This document shows, one piece after another, positions 47,776 through 60,700 of a stretch of DNA of 64,000 nucleotides. The position numbers were made by a program, and so were the translations under genes. The stretch spans positions 34,501,473 through 34,565,472 of the forward strand of contig CM055113.1 of assembly GCA_029204225.1 (NCBI GenBank), read 5' to 3'. The stretch comes from Diphasiastrum complanatum. Its lineage: Eukaryota > Streptophyta > Lycopodiopsida > Lycopodiales > Lycopodiaceae. The first letter of the stretch is position 1, and each line of letters opens with the position of its first letter. Under the pieces are notes generated by a model. It did not search any database. It saw only the letters and a program-made list of their open reading frames with translations, and was not told where the DNA came from.

Positions 47776-48132
47776 ATAGGCTCATATAGGTCGTTATTGA
47801 CCTAGGTCCCACTACAAAATCACAAGGCCCACAATTCTAAAGTTAAGTGTTCTTTTGCTTATCTCGATCTTGGGAGGCATGTATTATTGAGACATCCCCC
47901 TACTTCCTACATCACAATGGGAGTTTGTGGCTTGGAGTACACACACTTGCATGGAAATTTCTCAATGTTGTAGTTGTCAACCCTACCTTGTTCTGCCAAT
48001 AGGGAACATGTTGCATATCACCTCTTTGGGTAGCAATTGTAATATCCTGAATTTGAAACAATTTGTGTTTTATCTATATTTTAAGGATTTGCTCTTTAGC
48101 CTTATGAATATCATGGGTTTTCTTGGTCCATC
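47776..48132 (+). repeat. 357-bp direct repeat, copy 2, inside a copia gag-pol
   Basis: Same unit as 46574-46930. The preceding codons read ...ITKEDSFS and the following ones lead into the copia protease, so this copy interrupts the gag-protease join. Confidence 0.9.
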
Positions 48133-48990
48133 TCTAGCTTCTCCTATACACCCTTCAATGATGTATCTCGGTACATTGATAGTGGTGCTACATCACACAT
48201 GGGTTACACCAAGAGTTCTTTTGTTTCTATTGAACCATTTCAAGAACTCAAGAAATCAATGTACACAACTATTGATCATGGATGTTCTATTGAAGGAGTT
48301 GGAATTATTTCTTTGAATCTTGCATCTTCTATGAGTATATCACTTTCCAGTGTACTCTTTCTTCCAAAACTCACAAAGAATGTGATTAGTGCTGGAAAGT
48401 TGCTTGATGATGGTTTTGATGTGGAATTTAATGTCAAGAATTGTAACATTAAGAAAGGTGATGAGATCCTAGCATGTGGATCAAAATATGGTGGCATTTT
48501 CAAGTTAGATCTATATGAAGATGCAAGTTCTTGTGATATTGCTTTGATGACTAGTATTTCCAAGGAGGAAGTATGGCATAGGAGATTGCATGATACCAAT
48601 TTTAGATCTATGTCTTTTCTGGTCAAGGAGATCAAGCCAAGAGTGGCTTGTTTTGTTGCAAAATCACATAAGAAATCATGTATGATGTCTTCTACTTAGA
48701 CTTTACATCCATTGGAGTTGGAACACTTGGATGTTCACCTTTCTTCATCAATAAGCAAGGGAGATACTTGCTTTTATACTGTTATTGATAATTTCACAAG
48801 TGTTTCTTCAAGTTTTATGGTGCATGATTATTTTTCATTATGCAAAGCTTTGTGGAGTTATAGAGCTATTGGAATATATACAACATACGGAGTCTTGCTC
48901 AACTATAAGCCTAAGGTTATGTACCTTAGCGTACTTGGAAGTTATTGCTTTGCATGTGCTCTTTTGGAAGCAAGGAAAGAAAGAGATTGG
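48133..48990 (+). pseudogene. Ty1/copia protease, pre-integrase and integrase start
   Basis: YIDSGATSHMGYTKSSF (48171-48220) is the aspartic protease active site (DSGAT, the copia form). It is followed by SVLFLPKLTKNVISAGKLL and LACGSKYGG, then the GAG-pre-integrase block EVWHRRLHDTNFRSMSFLV (48570-48627). After stops the integrase start is recognisable: LHPLELEHLDVHLSSS, then TCFYTVIDNFTS near 48770. The similarity ends at about 48990. Inactive because of the stop at 48697 and later ones. Confidence 0.8.
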
Positions 48991-50504
48991 GACGCAAATG
49001 ACTCGTCTGAGATGGGACGTGAATGCCTCGGCTGAGTTGGGACGCGAAAGAGGGGCGTCGTAGATGGGGACGTGAAGGATGTGCAGACTATGGGTAAACT
49101 GTGTGTAGAGGGGAACGTCGAAAGATCTGAGAATGTATGTAGGACATGTGGAGGGTGGTTGCAGGTCGGTTTGAGTGTGAACGGATCTGAAAATGTTTCA
49201 GATTGCTTGTATGGATCCAATCAAAGGTAGTGTTGCAGCATGTAGCATTTCAGAATGTGAGTGGTGCAAGTGGCAATGGGTCAAATGTTGACAGATCCTC
49301 CGCTTGGGAGAATTTATTTACTATTTCTTTTTCTTACGTCTTGTTCACAGAACCATTTCTGCCCATTACCAAGCTCATTGGGCATTTATAGATGTTTTCT
49401 TGATATTACAATGTCCAAACCAGGCAGAATGGACGGATTATTGTTGTAGTATTGTCCTGTCTGTCATAGCACACTCAAGGTCGTTCTCTCTTGAAAGCAC
49501 TCACACTCAAACAGAGATGCAAGCCATGAACATTCATTTACAGATCAGCATGCAGCACAAATGAACGTTCAACAGTTTCTATAGCTACCTACTCTAAAAA
49601 CGAGCTACAATCAGATCCTAAACATTCTACACTGAAGCTACACCTGCATTAATCCACAGAACTTAAACAAGAAACTAATCTACAACATTTTAGAAGTCCA
49701 AGAATCAAGAAACCAACCAGTCTTTTGATTCTTGGACATCCCAAGAACATCAAGAACAGGATTGTAAGATAATATGCAAGAACTACACCACAAACCCAGT
49801 CTATTTAGTTTACTTGAATGCTGATTCCTACATTAATCTACAAACAATAAATGAAAACTAATCACTCTAGGAAAGCAGAAAATTAGTATGGCATCTGTCC
49901 TGATACGGTTTTGTTATAGGGCAGAATGTATTGCTAACTATGAAAATGCATGATAGGGAAGATTGGACGTACTATTTGTAATTGCAATCAAGCTAATAAT
50001 GTTGTGAATCTTGTTTCGGACATGGATAACAACTCATGCTCAACTATGACACCTGTCTTCCTCACGTAACTAACTCATGCGGTTGTGTTTTGTGGAATGG
50101 TGGCAGGTAACAGTTGGGTAACCTAAAACTTGCTTCGCTTTATAGTACTTGAAGAGATAAAATGTTTTGAGCCACAAAGTTTTTCTAGCTTTCGAAATAC
50201 AGGGAGCTGCCCACAGGCGAAGAATGTCCCAGTCCATAACTGCAGATAATTGTTTCAGTTGAAAGACACTCGAAGACGAAGACCAGATGTTCGTCGACGA
50301 CTGAAAGGTACTCGAAGGCGATGGTCAAATGTTCGAAGACCGAAAGAGCGCAAAGGAGAAGGCAAAGCCCAAACAAGACACGCAGCCGAACAACTCCCAA
50401 AGATCAAAAGGCAGCGGATCTTCACGATCCAAGTACAAAAGAAATCATGAAAGTACAAGAAAAACGTCCTCCTCCATAGATGGTGCTGAAGGCAATCTGA
50501 ATAT
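48991..50504. other. No gene identified
   Basis: The sequence from 49000 to 49200 is GC-richer (repeated GGGACGTGAA words). From 49500 it is AT-rich. A 50250-50345 segment has repeated CTCGAAGRCGA-like words. No protein motif is recognised. Confidence 0.3.
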
Positions 50505-50973
50505 CGTTGGAACGTGCTTAATTAGCCATTTTTATAATTTTAGATTAGATCTCTTTCTCTCCATTCATATAAGCAGCTTGAAGATGAGAGAATCGGTTGG
50601 ATTGTTAGTTAGTTGGATTGTCAATTGATTGAGTGTCAACCTGAGCTAAGCATAGTATTGCTGAAGCAGACGTCCAAGAAGTCCGCTAGTAGGTGAGACG
50701 ATCCATTATTATTCGAGAGAGGCATAGTATCTCTCACGCCAACACGTTGTGTGGGTTTGTCACAGCAACACTCTTACAACATGTTGAATGATCTTGAATG
50801 CTTTGATGTATGATTGTTGTCTATTTGTAATCAATTGTTTATTCATCATTCCGCACACTAGTTCATCTTGTTTATTAATCTACACTCTGAAGGATTGTGG
50901 ATCTGATCTAGCATGCAGTAGCCCAAACAAACTCGAATTCCATTCAAGTTTTTCTGCAACAGTGGTATCAGAG
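50505..50973 (+). repeat. Copia 5' LTR (457 bp) with primer-binding site
   Basis: The LTR runs from CGTTGGAACGTGC (50505; TG mutated to CG) to TTTCTGCAACA (50961). A TATA-like CATATAAGCAG lies near 50566. One base later TGGTATCAGAG (50963-50973) is a tRNA-Met-type primer site. The element's first ATG follows at 51066. Confidence 0.7.
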
Positions 50974-51065
50974 TCTCTAATAAAGTTTCAGAGCTATCAG
51001 ACTCAGGAGATCGAACATTCAGAACAAAAAACCAAAAAACAACCTGAAGAAGACAATTCACAAAA

Positions 51066-51296
51066 ATGGCATCTATAAGCAGCATACAGTCGAAGATCTG
51101 CACAATCCTCAACTCAGCTGGTTATAGATTAAAGTACAATCAAAATGAATCTATAAATAAGTACAAAGCTAGACTTGTTGCTAAAGGTTTTCTTCAAACT
51201 AAAGGCATAGATTATGAAAAAACATTTGCACAAAAAAGCGTGGATATTTTTTTTCCACAAAAAAAATGGTTATTTTTGGATGGAGATGTTGATTAG
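51066..51296 (+). pseudogene. Copia gag start fused to reverse transcriptase piece
   Basis: The ATG at 51066, 92 bases after the primer site, starts MASISSIQSKICTIL as a gag would. The frame then changes within about 25 codons to the copia RT start INKYKARLVAKGFLQTKGID, then YEKTFA. The gag body, protease and integrase are missing, so a large internal deletion joined the two ends. After that the similarity fades. Confidence 0.6.
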
Positions 51297-51770
51297 TAAT
51301 GTGAGTTGTGCTTATAGGAATGTCACTGTTGTCAGACTTAATGCCTTGGGGACAATGCTAGAGAACCTGGTGTATTCGCAGGTTTAGTTATGTCATACCA
51401 CATATAGACATTAACTAGGCAATGTCTCATTCAACTACCTCGATGGTTTTTTATTATAAACTTTTAATCTATACACTTTCTATGTTTGCCTAGAGCACCA
51501 AGTAAATTAGTACAAGCTTTTGAGGTTTAACATAGGCATCGATGTCACACATAGGCACCACTCCACATTATGGTCATTACCTTTGAAGTGCTTAATTCAC
51601 ATATAGTCCTCTTATCATGTAGCTTATGGGTTCAATTCACAATATTCAAGCAAGTCTCTCTTTAATAATAACATCTATGTTTCTTCTCTGTACATTTTAT
51701 CTCAAGTTTTACCGTAATAATACAATGCAGTATACGTATTAGGGTGAGGTTTCTTCATAGTATTAAAGCA
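51297..51770. other. No gene identified
   Basis: AT-rich non-coding sequence between the copia remnant and the 488-bp duplication. Confidence 0.3.
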
Positions 51771-52752
51771 AGTCTCTCTGATAATGACAAATGGATGAAA
51801 GAAATAAAACTAATGGATCAAAACAATTTGCGTCATCCTTTTTAGTATAGCAAGTAAAATTCACAATTCATTTGACCTGCAAACAGATTATGATGAACTT
51901 GGATTGAATATAATGCAGACAGGATCAGTAGCTTGGATACCTCTAATCTCTATATAAATTAGCCTCCCTTGGGTATTACTTTGACTGATCCATTGACACT
52001 TGAGAGAGGCATCTGTAAGGCTAAAAGTTGTTTATTGCAGTCAAAGTAGACTCCATGGTGTTCTAGGATCTACATGGCAAGAATCATATGGGTCAAACCT
52101 ATTACCCTGACTTTGTTGGACACCCAACCGGACTTTTTGCTTAGACTAGCTAATTTCAATTGCAGCTTAGTAGAACTTACATTCACAAAGAGCTGAAAGT
52201 CTTGCACAATCCCATTTTGGTTTTTGACATTCATTGAATTATAGATAAAGTTCAACAGGAGGCTAGTCTCTCTAATAATGACAAACGGATGAAAGAAATA
52301 AAACTAATGGATCAAAACAATTTGCGTCATCCTTTTTAGTATAGCAAGTAAAATTCATAATTCATTTGACCTGCAAACAGATTTTGATGAACTTGGATTG
52401 AATATAATGCAGACAGGATCAGTAGCTTGGATACCTCTAATCTCTATATCAATTAGCCTCCCTTGGGTATTACTTTGACTGATCCATTGACACTTGAGAG
52501 AGGCATCTGTAAGGCTAAAAGTTGTTTATTGCAGTCAAAGTAGACTCCATGGTGTTCTAGGATCTACATGGCAAGAATCATATGGGTCAAACCTATTACC
52601 CTGACTTTGTTGGACACCCAACCGGACTATTTGCTTAGACTAGCTAATTTCAATTGCAGCTTAGTAGAACTTACATTCACAAAGAGCTGAAAGTCTTGCA
52701 CAATCCCATTTTGGTTTTTGACATTCATTGAATTATAGATAAAGTTCAACAG
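51771..52752 (+). repeat. 488-bp tandem direct duplication
   Basis: Copy 1 is 51771-52258 and copy 2 is 52265-52752, each starting AGTCTCTCT and ending AAAGTTCAACAG, with a 6-bp joint. I count about seven base differences and no indel, so the duplication is recent. The unit has no recognisable coding content. Confidence 0.9.
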
Positions 52753-54445
52753 CAGCCTCCTGCAGACTTTTGCACCAGGTAGCATGGGAAGAATGATCCA
52801 AAAATAAGCATTAAAGCTCTAGAAATTGCTTGAATCAGAAGAATTTGTCAATCAACTGCAGGCTGGCATATGAGGTACAAATATCCAGCAATGAAATGCA
52901 AGGATATTATTTCCACGACTTTATTCATGTGATTCTTTCATTTGAGAGCTCATCTTGGTTGTGTTCTCTTGCATTTGCTATCTACAATCATAATTGGGTC
53001 AAAGTACTATTTCTACAACCATGCTTTCAACCTTTTTGCATTTGCAATGATCACATGTGGCATATAACGAAGTTCATGAGACATCTTAATTTAACGTAGA
53101 CAAGCTCAAAGAGGAACTCAAATAAGTGCTGCACGGAATAAACCCTTTGCGAACTTTTATACAGAATGTCTACAGTTCCCAACAATTTCCAACTGTATTG
53201 CCACTTGTCTGGTGGCACAATGCAAAAGCTCATTTACAAAAAATCGTTTTATCTGTACGTCGATAAAGATTCCAAGATACTGTTACAAAATAGTCGCCGC
53301 AGGTAAAAAGTAGAGCCCTTCTGCAGTCAGAATGAAAATGCCTCTTGCATCCCGGTTCCCATTACAATCATTTTTCTACAGTCAGCCTATTTGAAAGCTG
53401 TTTTCTGTTCCACCTTCGGCAAAGAGCGTTTCTACGCAGATACATTCCTTGGCTGCCACAGATACTGCCATGAATTTTACTTCTATAGCTGACAGAGCTG
53501 CAATAGCTTGTCTCCTGCTGTTTTAAGAGAACTTGCTATCGTTACAACTCTTCTGTGAATTCTCTAGTGTACAGGTTTTCTCCCACTGCAGACAGCTGCA
53601 AAATTCCAGGATTATGTGATTCTTCTTAACTTCATGGCATAGATTGTATAAACACAGTACATCTAAAAATGCTTCTTGTTGTCTGCTATTGTTCCCTTTA
53701 GGATTGCTTTCAAGCTGGCTTAGCATGCTTCATAGATATCTTTGTTTTCAAGTGTTCTGGACAAGCACCCACAATAATTTTGAAATAGAGATCCATGGTG
53801 TGGAAACAAGATCACGTTTATCCATTCCATGACTGTCCAAAATCTCTTCTAATCTTTCTTTCCCATTTGCCTTGATCATTTCTTCACTTACTTGTACTCG
53901 TATTTCCAAGCACTTGTGAAGTTCACCAAAGTCTTTTTCTCAACTTTTTCAGATGGTTGTACTTTTCGCTCATTCATAGTTGCGTGTTGCTACTTGCAAT
54001 TATCAAATCATCAATACACAAAGGCATGATTATTAAGCTATCTCGACTACGACACTAAATTCATGATTTCTCATTTACTCGATGCACTGCAAAGTGCCCT
54101 GTTGATGCCTGCAGCAAGTTCACAGACGAGGGGGGAGAGAGGTGCATCAACAAGCAGAGATATGGGTTAGTCCGTTATAAAAGGATCAACCAAAAATTTA
54201 CACCTCACTTGGCATGATGAACTGACAAGTAGAAACACATTATATGCAAAACATTAAGGTTTTATTTCACAGATAAGTCTATTAAAAAATTTGACCAAAA
54301 AATTCAGCCTAACTTGATCTAACAAATAAAAGTTCTAGCATGCACGCAGCAATAACATACAAAGATATAGCATACGAAACTTCTAGCATGCACACAGCAT
54401 AAACAAAAAAGACCAATGTAGAGTTTTATGGGGAAAGTGAACCTT
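52753..54445. other. No gene identified (3' flank of NRPE1-like gene)
   Basis: Short frames only. The right end should hold the 3' UTR of the minus-strand gene that ends at 54446. Confidence 0.35.
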
Positions 54446-56490
54446 TTAGGAAAGGTCTTCTTCAGGTTTTCGCAGTCGGTACAGTGTATCATATTCTTCT
54501 AAATATGATGGGAAGTTCTTCTCAAGATAGCCTCTCACACATTTGTGGTATGAAAAATCAGCAACAGTTCCATCCTTACGTACCACAAAGAAACAGCGAG
54601 TTGAAGGATATGATGGATTATAATCAACCTGTCAGCATTCCAAACCTTTAGTTGTTCATTGTGGTTTGATGCTTTGGTTGACTAAGAGTACATCAAAGTA
54701 TGACTTTTATTTTCCTTTCGTCAGTAGCAATAGCTTGCCAGAGGATTGTTTGAGAGCAGTAAATGGCAGGCTCACTTGTTTGTTTTAACGAAAACACAGG
54801 CACTCTTTTATTTCGGGTAAACGTAAATGGTAAGAACTTCAACTTCCAAAAGGCAATGTGCTATACATATAGAAAATGACAGATGCATGACAAAATCTTT
54901 TCATAAATAGAATGCTATGCTTGTAACACATCCTGTACAAACTGAATGGTAGACTTCCAAAACTTTGGCATGGACTGTTGGACATGACACTGTTCTCACA
55001 GTGTATTGTTAATCTTAATAATTTACTAAAAATAATGCTCACTGAAAGACAACATTCACCTTTTTGGCGGGAGCACCAAAGTAGTTAAATTGAAAAGAAG
55101 TTCTAGTCACAATCTCATCTAGTTCTTGGTCATCACATGAAGCAAGTTTCAACGGTAAATGAAATTCTTATGGCTAAAATGCATTCTCAGAAGTGCTCAG
55201 GATTTTGCTACCCACCATTATATTGGCTAACGGATCATTGCTTAGATTGATTTAGCATGCAGTTTTTGACTCGTCAACCACAAAGTCAAGTACATGAGTA
55301 ACAGCTTATGTAACTGGCTGCAGTATTTTACTTCTGATGAAGTTGACTAGGAGATAAACTGCACAAATTGGAGAAATATATTCGATTTATTTTTTGGTAA
55401 ACCATTTGCACGTGCAACCCTACAGTAGTATAAATCCTGACAGCAACAAACAAAAATTTGTCAAGTCCCCCTTCCTGTTCATAGTCATCAGTTGTGGGGC
55501 CAGAAAGGATAGCAAGGTTTCCATACACTTATATAAACCCTCTGCTGATTCATAACAGAGATGATACAAACCTAGATGTGAAAAACGCAAATGTGCATAG
55601 TCTGAAGAAAATAGTACCTTTATTGCATCGGCACCACACCCCAGTTTAAGGTGGCAATCTGGATGATAAGGAAGAAGCTGTTCGAGCACCAGTTTTGCAT
55701 CATCTTCCCCCAAACTTTGACCAGGTTCATATCTGCGAGAAGTATAAAGCATAATTGTAGATCACTCCTTATGAATACGGTCTACGCATAGTTACTATGA
55801 TTCTTGATTCGAAGGGCTTTGAACTTTTTTTTAGGCTGTCCAGTTTGACACGGAATTCGAATCTGTATTTCACTACTGAGTAACCGCGTTTTAACTATTT
55901 TTCGAACATAGCACTTCATGCAATAAATTTTGGACGGGAGAAAATTTGTGAGATAATTTCAAGGTCTCTTATAGCAATGTATACTGAATTTACTATTTTT
56001 CATATGAAATTTACTCTTGCAAACCTTTTCATGATTCAAAATTCTCAAAAATAAACTGAATCTTTTAACTCCTTATCTGAATCTAGTCATAACTATGAGT
56101 GTGCATATAGTTATGAATGTGCCACAACAAACATAGAACGTTTAAGTATCAGTATTGCAAGTAGCCTCATATGCAAGCACCACCAAGGTTCAGGCAACTA
56201 TAAAGAACACTCCCAGATTTCTATAAACAAGATAAGGACATAAAGCTTTAGCATCCCAGCTGGGAGCAACTGCTAGAACTGGTATGGTAGCATATTCATA
56301 GGAGCCTGGAAGATTCTGAGCATAAAACATTTGGAATTTCACAGCAACCTATAAATTGAAGGAGTCCTTTCAGAAGAGATGAATGGAGTAGGTGGTTGCA
56401 AAATGTGAAGCATACTGTCTGTTGAGATTTTCAAAGAGTGAACTAGGCACATCAATTTCATGGAGCCTTGCTGTGTAGAATCCAGGCATC

Positions 56491-56583
<93 letters not shown>

Positions 56584-57713
56584 AATGTAGTATGTGTTTA
56601 ACAGTCTTCACAAATGCATCTACCACCCGCGAGTCGTTAGACAATCCAGTGATACGTTTATCAGCTGCATTAGCAGCAGTTACTGATTGCTCTGTAGAGT
56701 AACCAAAATAAAAACTTTAAATTCAGATAAGGAAGATAGTTATTGAAACTTCTTCTTATGATAGAATAAGTTGGCTCCAATTTGAAAAACCATTAACCTT
56801 TTGTAGGTCGAGGTTGAAGTGGAACTAAATTCGCCCCTGTTGGGGTGAAGACTTTTTTGTTTCTTTTCTTGCCATTATCTTCATTATAATCAGCAGATTT
56901 TCCATCGTTGAGCTCATTCTCATTTGTATATCCATGCATGAGAACTTGATCATCTGCATTCATCGCACTTTGTTTCTCAAGACTCAATGACTCCTGAGGC
57001 TGAGGAGGTTCATCCCAAGAAACCGCCAATCCCTGTGGCTTTTGATTGAAACTCCCACTTTGTGAGTTTTTCATTATACCCGTAATTGCTTTGTTCAGAA
57101 GTCTCTCTTTCGAATACAAGGATTTTGATAGGTCATTTCCATCCTTGTTCCAGGAACGGTCCACTTCAGGATTATCATTGGGCAAATCAACAGCCATAGG
57201 CCAATCCTCCACCGAATCATCTTGACCACATTCATTTGTAATTTCTCCCCAACCATTTCTTTGCGATCCAGTCTTTTCCACCCAAGTACTTCCAGCTTCC
57301 AGTGATACGATTGAATTTAAAGACACGTAACCATTCATTTCTGTATTTACATCAGATGATGCACCCCATCCATTATCATACAGTGTGTCAACTTTTGTAT
57401 TGGATCCCACATTCAAGCTGTCATTGCATATTGCATCTTCTGTGCAGATAACAGCCCCAGACGTTGGTGAATCTGGGATTGCTCTTGGTGGTGGTGAGAA
57501 GCGTTCCATGGATTCTGGTTCTTCATCCAAATATTGATGAGGATAGACTTCTGGCATGAAGTCCTGATCTGCAGGTATACTTCTAGATTCGTCCATTTCA
57601 GTTTTGAAACATGCCACCAGCTCATGGATGTCTAACTGCTTAACAAAACTGCGATGGTCTGCACTCTGCTTTGACAAGCTTTCAAAATAAGGCCTTGGAC
57701 ACATGATTTTGAG
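54446..57713 (-). CDS. NRPE1: C-terminal exons of an RNA polymerase V largest subunit-like protein (WG motifs and DeCL domain)
   Basis: Four exons join in phase: 57713-56798, 56691-56580, 55732-55618 and 54628-54446 (TAA). The first is a long acidic, low-complexity tail with WG/GW-type motifs (YDNGWGASS, QRNGWGEIT) and further Trp sites (STWVEKT, VSWDEPP). Together the last three encode a DeCL/DUF3223 domain: VKTVKHILHY, LVLEQLLPYHPDCHLKLGCG, ADAIK, STRCFFVVRKDG, DFSYHKC, and the end RKPEEDLS. WG platform plus DeCL is the C-terminal layout of NRPE1, where WG motifs bind Argonaute in RNA-directed DNA methylation; NRPD1 also ends in DeCL. The first acceptor (57714) is weakly supported, and the catalytic part is not in view. 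The exon ending at 56580 has an unusual donor, GTCTCT, formed by a CT microsatellite. Confidence 0.8.
56494..56578. repeat. (GA)n microsatellite abutting a splice donor
   Basis: About 42 GA units on the plus strand. On the minus strand the exon end ...CATTACAG (56580) is followed directly by GTCTCTCT..., so the repeat supplies the whole intron start after GT. Confidence 0.95.
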
Positions 57714-60700
57714 CTCGATTGTTATAGCATATGAAGAAATTTAAATGCAAGTTATCTAGGAACCCTAAGGTGGAATTGTCGAAGGACAAGACCCAAATAG
57801 AACCTTACACTATCACTAAATCTATACCAATATAGTTTAGACCAGAAGACCAAATCTTTGCTGAGAGGAAAATTTTGAGATCACATTCTTTAAAGCAGAA
57901 GATTGCCCAGCTGGATATGAATATCTCTTGAATACTTTGGAATAAGTTAAACCTTTATGTAAAGCTGTAAGTAAATCATAGAAGGATGTAGATTGCACTC
58001 ATGAAGTTTCTTCAACATTTTCAGTAAGGAAAGTTTCAGATAACATTTTCAATACCTTACCTTATGTGATAGCCTTAAACCAAATTACAAACTAAACGGA
58101 AGGAATTATAATCAATTAAGCAAGCTCCAGCAATCAACAGAAAACTTGCTCTACTTAACTTACAGCAAAAAGTTCATATCACAGAAAAAGAAGGTATGTT
58201 TGTATGTTGAGAGTGGGGGGGATACTCATAGTTGCTCCAGAATGGTGCTCACAGCCTTCAGTGATTTGGAATATGCAAATTTGGTATGGTGAACATTTAG
58301 ACAGGAAAAATCTGTCCAGAACCCTATTTTTCATCTGATTTTTAACTTTATACATCTAAAAAATATAATCCTGTGCATATTTAGCCATAATAGTAAAGGT
58401 GTGGTAACCTGGTGTATATTCTTAAATGCAGATATATCTGTAAACATATACTTGGTATTATTGTAAAAGTATTTATTCTAGATGTTGAATATGTCATATG
58501 CTTTATGCGCATAGAAATTGAAGCTACATTACACTGGAGCAGTGGTCTGAACGCCCAACATCCCAGAATGCATCTTCTGGAATTCAGGCAGAAAAAACCC
58601 TGTCTTGAAAGCTGGTTTTGCGCCCCTCCTTGCAAAGAGAGAGGGGGGGGGGGGGGATGAAATGAAATATATTAATCTTGTGTAGCAGAAGTCCCAACAG
58701 GATCGATGAGGCAACCAAGACTATTACAACGAGTTTCTCAAGGGGCTCAATATTGTTGCACCTTCACAGGAAAGCTTGTACATATTCTGTCAAACTACAA
58801 TAGAATCTCATCAGGACACAGTACTGCTAAGAGATTCATCCTGTGGTCTAATAAATCCCTAAGAAAGTTTTCAAAAATTGGCTGAGCCAAAGCACAGGGT
58901 CAATCCCCAGATTCCCGATCTATGTAGTACTTCAATACTTTTGCAGGAGCTGCTGAGAAGGCGATGCAACTACCACAGGGATGAACTTGGATGCATGAGA
59001 AAATCCTATGTGCCTATCTTCTATTTTTGTCCTTTTTTGCATGACCAACACAATCTGTATAGCCTCAGAATTCTCCTAGACCTGCCTGCTTGGTGGGAAC
59101 TCATTCTCATTGTGCAGATTGAGTGTCTGTTGTAGGTGGAGCTACTTCCTTGTAGGTAATGTTACTCGCTGTATATGAGCATCTTCAGAACATGGAATTG
59201 ATCTCTTTCTTGTAGAAGTCCATCTTTTCCTTTGCTTCCCTCCAACGTTGTTCTACGACTTCCATTAGCACCAGGTTGTTGCAGCATTGCACGATGCGAG
59301 TCTCTTTGTATCATTCTCTTTTCTTGAATAACGTAGTGTATGAATCAAAAGATAGCTTCTCCTTCTATAGGTAACATACCCCTTTTTGCTAGACGAATAA
59401 GATTTAGACTCTCGACTTTGATATTTCATTCCTCTACCATCTTTATTGTGCAGTCTCCTAAAAGAAAAAGGCATGCCATAAGAGAGCCAGTAGTTGTAAA
59501 ATCCTTCTTTCGACACAGATTTCACTTACAGTTGACTTAAAATCCAAGCCCCAAGTACTTATAGGAAGAGACTACTTCAATTCCTTGACAATCACATGTA
59601 AAGCTTGTGGCCTTCTCTCGTATGAATTTCATTTCCATCATCTTTTCTATGCAACTTTCATGTCAGAGGACTTAAAAACTTCATACAAGGCATGAAAATA
59701 TCCTTGTAACATTGCTGTGTCCTTCCTAGCAACACAACCTTATCCGAGGGGAGAACCTTGGAATGTTGATGGATTATTCTTTGACAGTAAGTATTCTGAT
59801 TTGAAGTCTTTATTCTTAAGGTCGATTTGTTCATTGCACCAGAAACATGGGCCCAGTGGGTGCGAAGAGATGCATAGAAAACTCACATCTTTTCTAATTC
59901 TAAAAGATAGTCAGACACTCATGACAAGTCTCGGGATTTAGTAAGGGAAGTTTCTTGCAATGCATAGTTCGACGAAGAATGCATGCAAGCAAGGACGAAA
60001 TGGGAAATGGGAAATGATGAGGAATCACTTATTAGGAAAAAGGATTCTCAAAAGATAAGGAGGAGAAATGATCCACTTTTACAAGGAAAGGGGATAAAAT
60101 TTCTCAGAGCTACTCCCTCACAATCGGAAAATCTGGAAAAGACTTCATGCAAAGCTCAAAAACCTGTTCCGACCAAAATGTGTTGGAACGTACTAGTCCA
60201 GAATATGTTTGAAAGACTTTCAAAACATGCTTAACAATACCTAAAAAACTGTACGTAATAAATAAATTGAAGCATAAGCTGCAACTATAAGCAAACCAAA
60301 TTTCAGAAGATCCTTTTGCAAACAATTATGTAGATCAACAAACACAAGCTGATTCACAACTGGTGCAGGTCATGTTTCAAAAAATACCATGAACACATTT
60401 GATTACTTCTGCTTCTGATTTTACCGCTTAGCATCGCTTAGTTCTGTAGTATCATAGCTTAGAACCATAGTTCCATAGCTTGGTTCCAAAGTTCCGTACA
60501 TCTGGGTTTAGGACAAGATCTGTTAGAACTAAGGTTAGATACGTTAGAAGCAGGATCCGTTAAGGTATATTCTGCTTTTATAACTGTTCCGCTGGATCGA
60601 TCCTGTTATTTATTTTCAAAGATCTGGGTTTTATAGGATAGAATCTGTTAGTACTTAGCAATAAGGTCAGATTACTTAGAATCAAGATTCAGTAGAAATG

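Noticed and set aside
46574-48132. LTR pair of a small retroelement
   Set aside because: The repeats lack TG...CA ends, a primer site after copy 1 and a polypurine tract before copy 2.
58412-58714. Possible exons upstream of the NRPE1-like tail
   Set aside because: No polymerase motif, no consistent splice phases, and a G-run artefact at 58640-58654.
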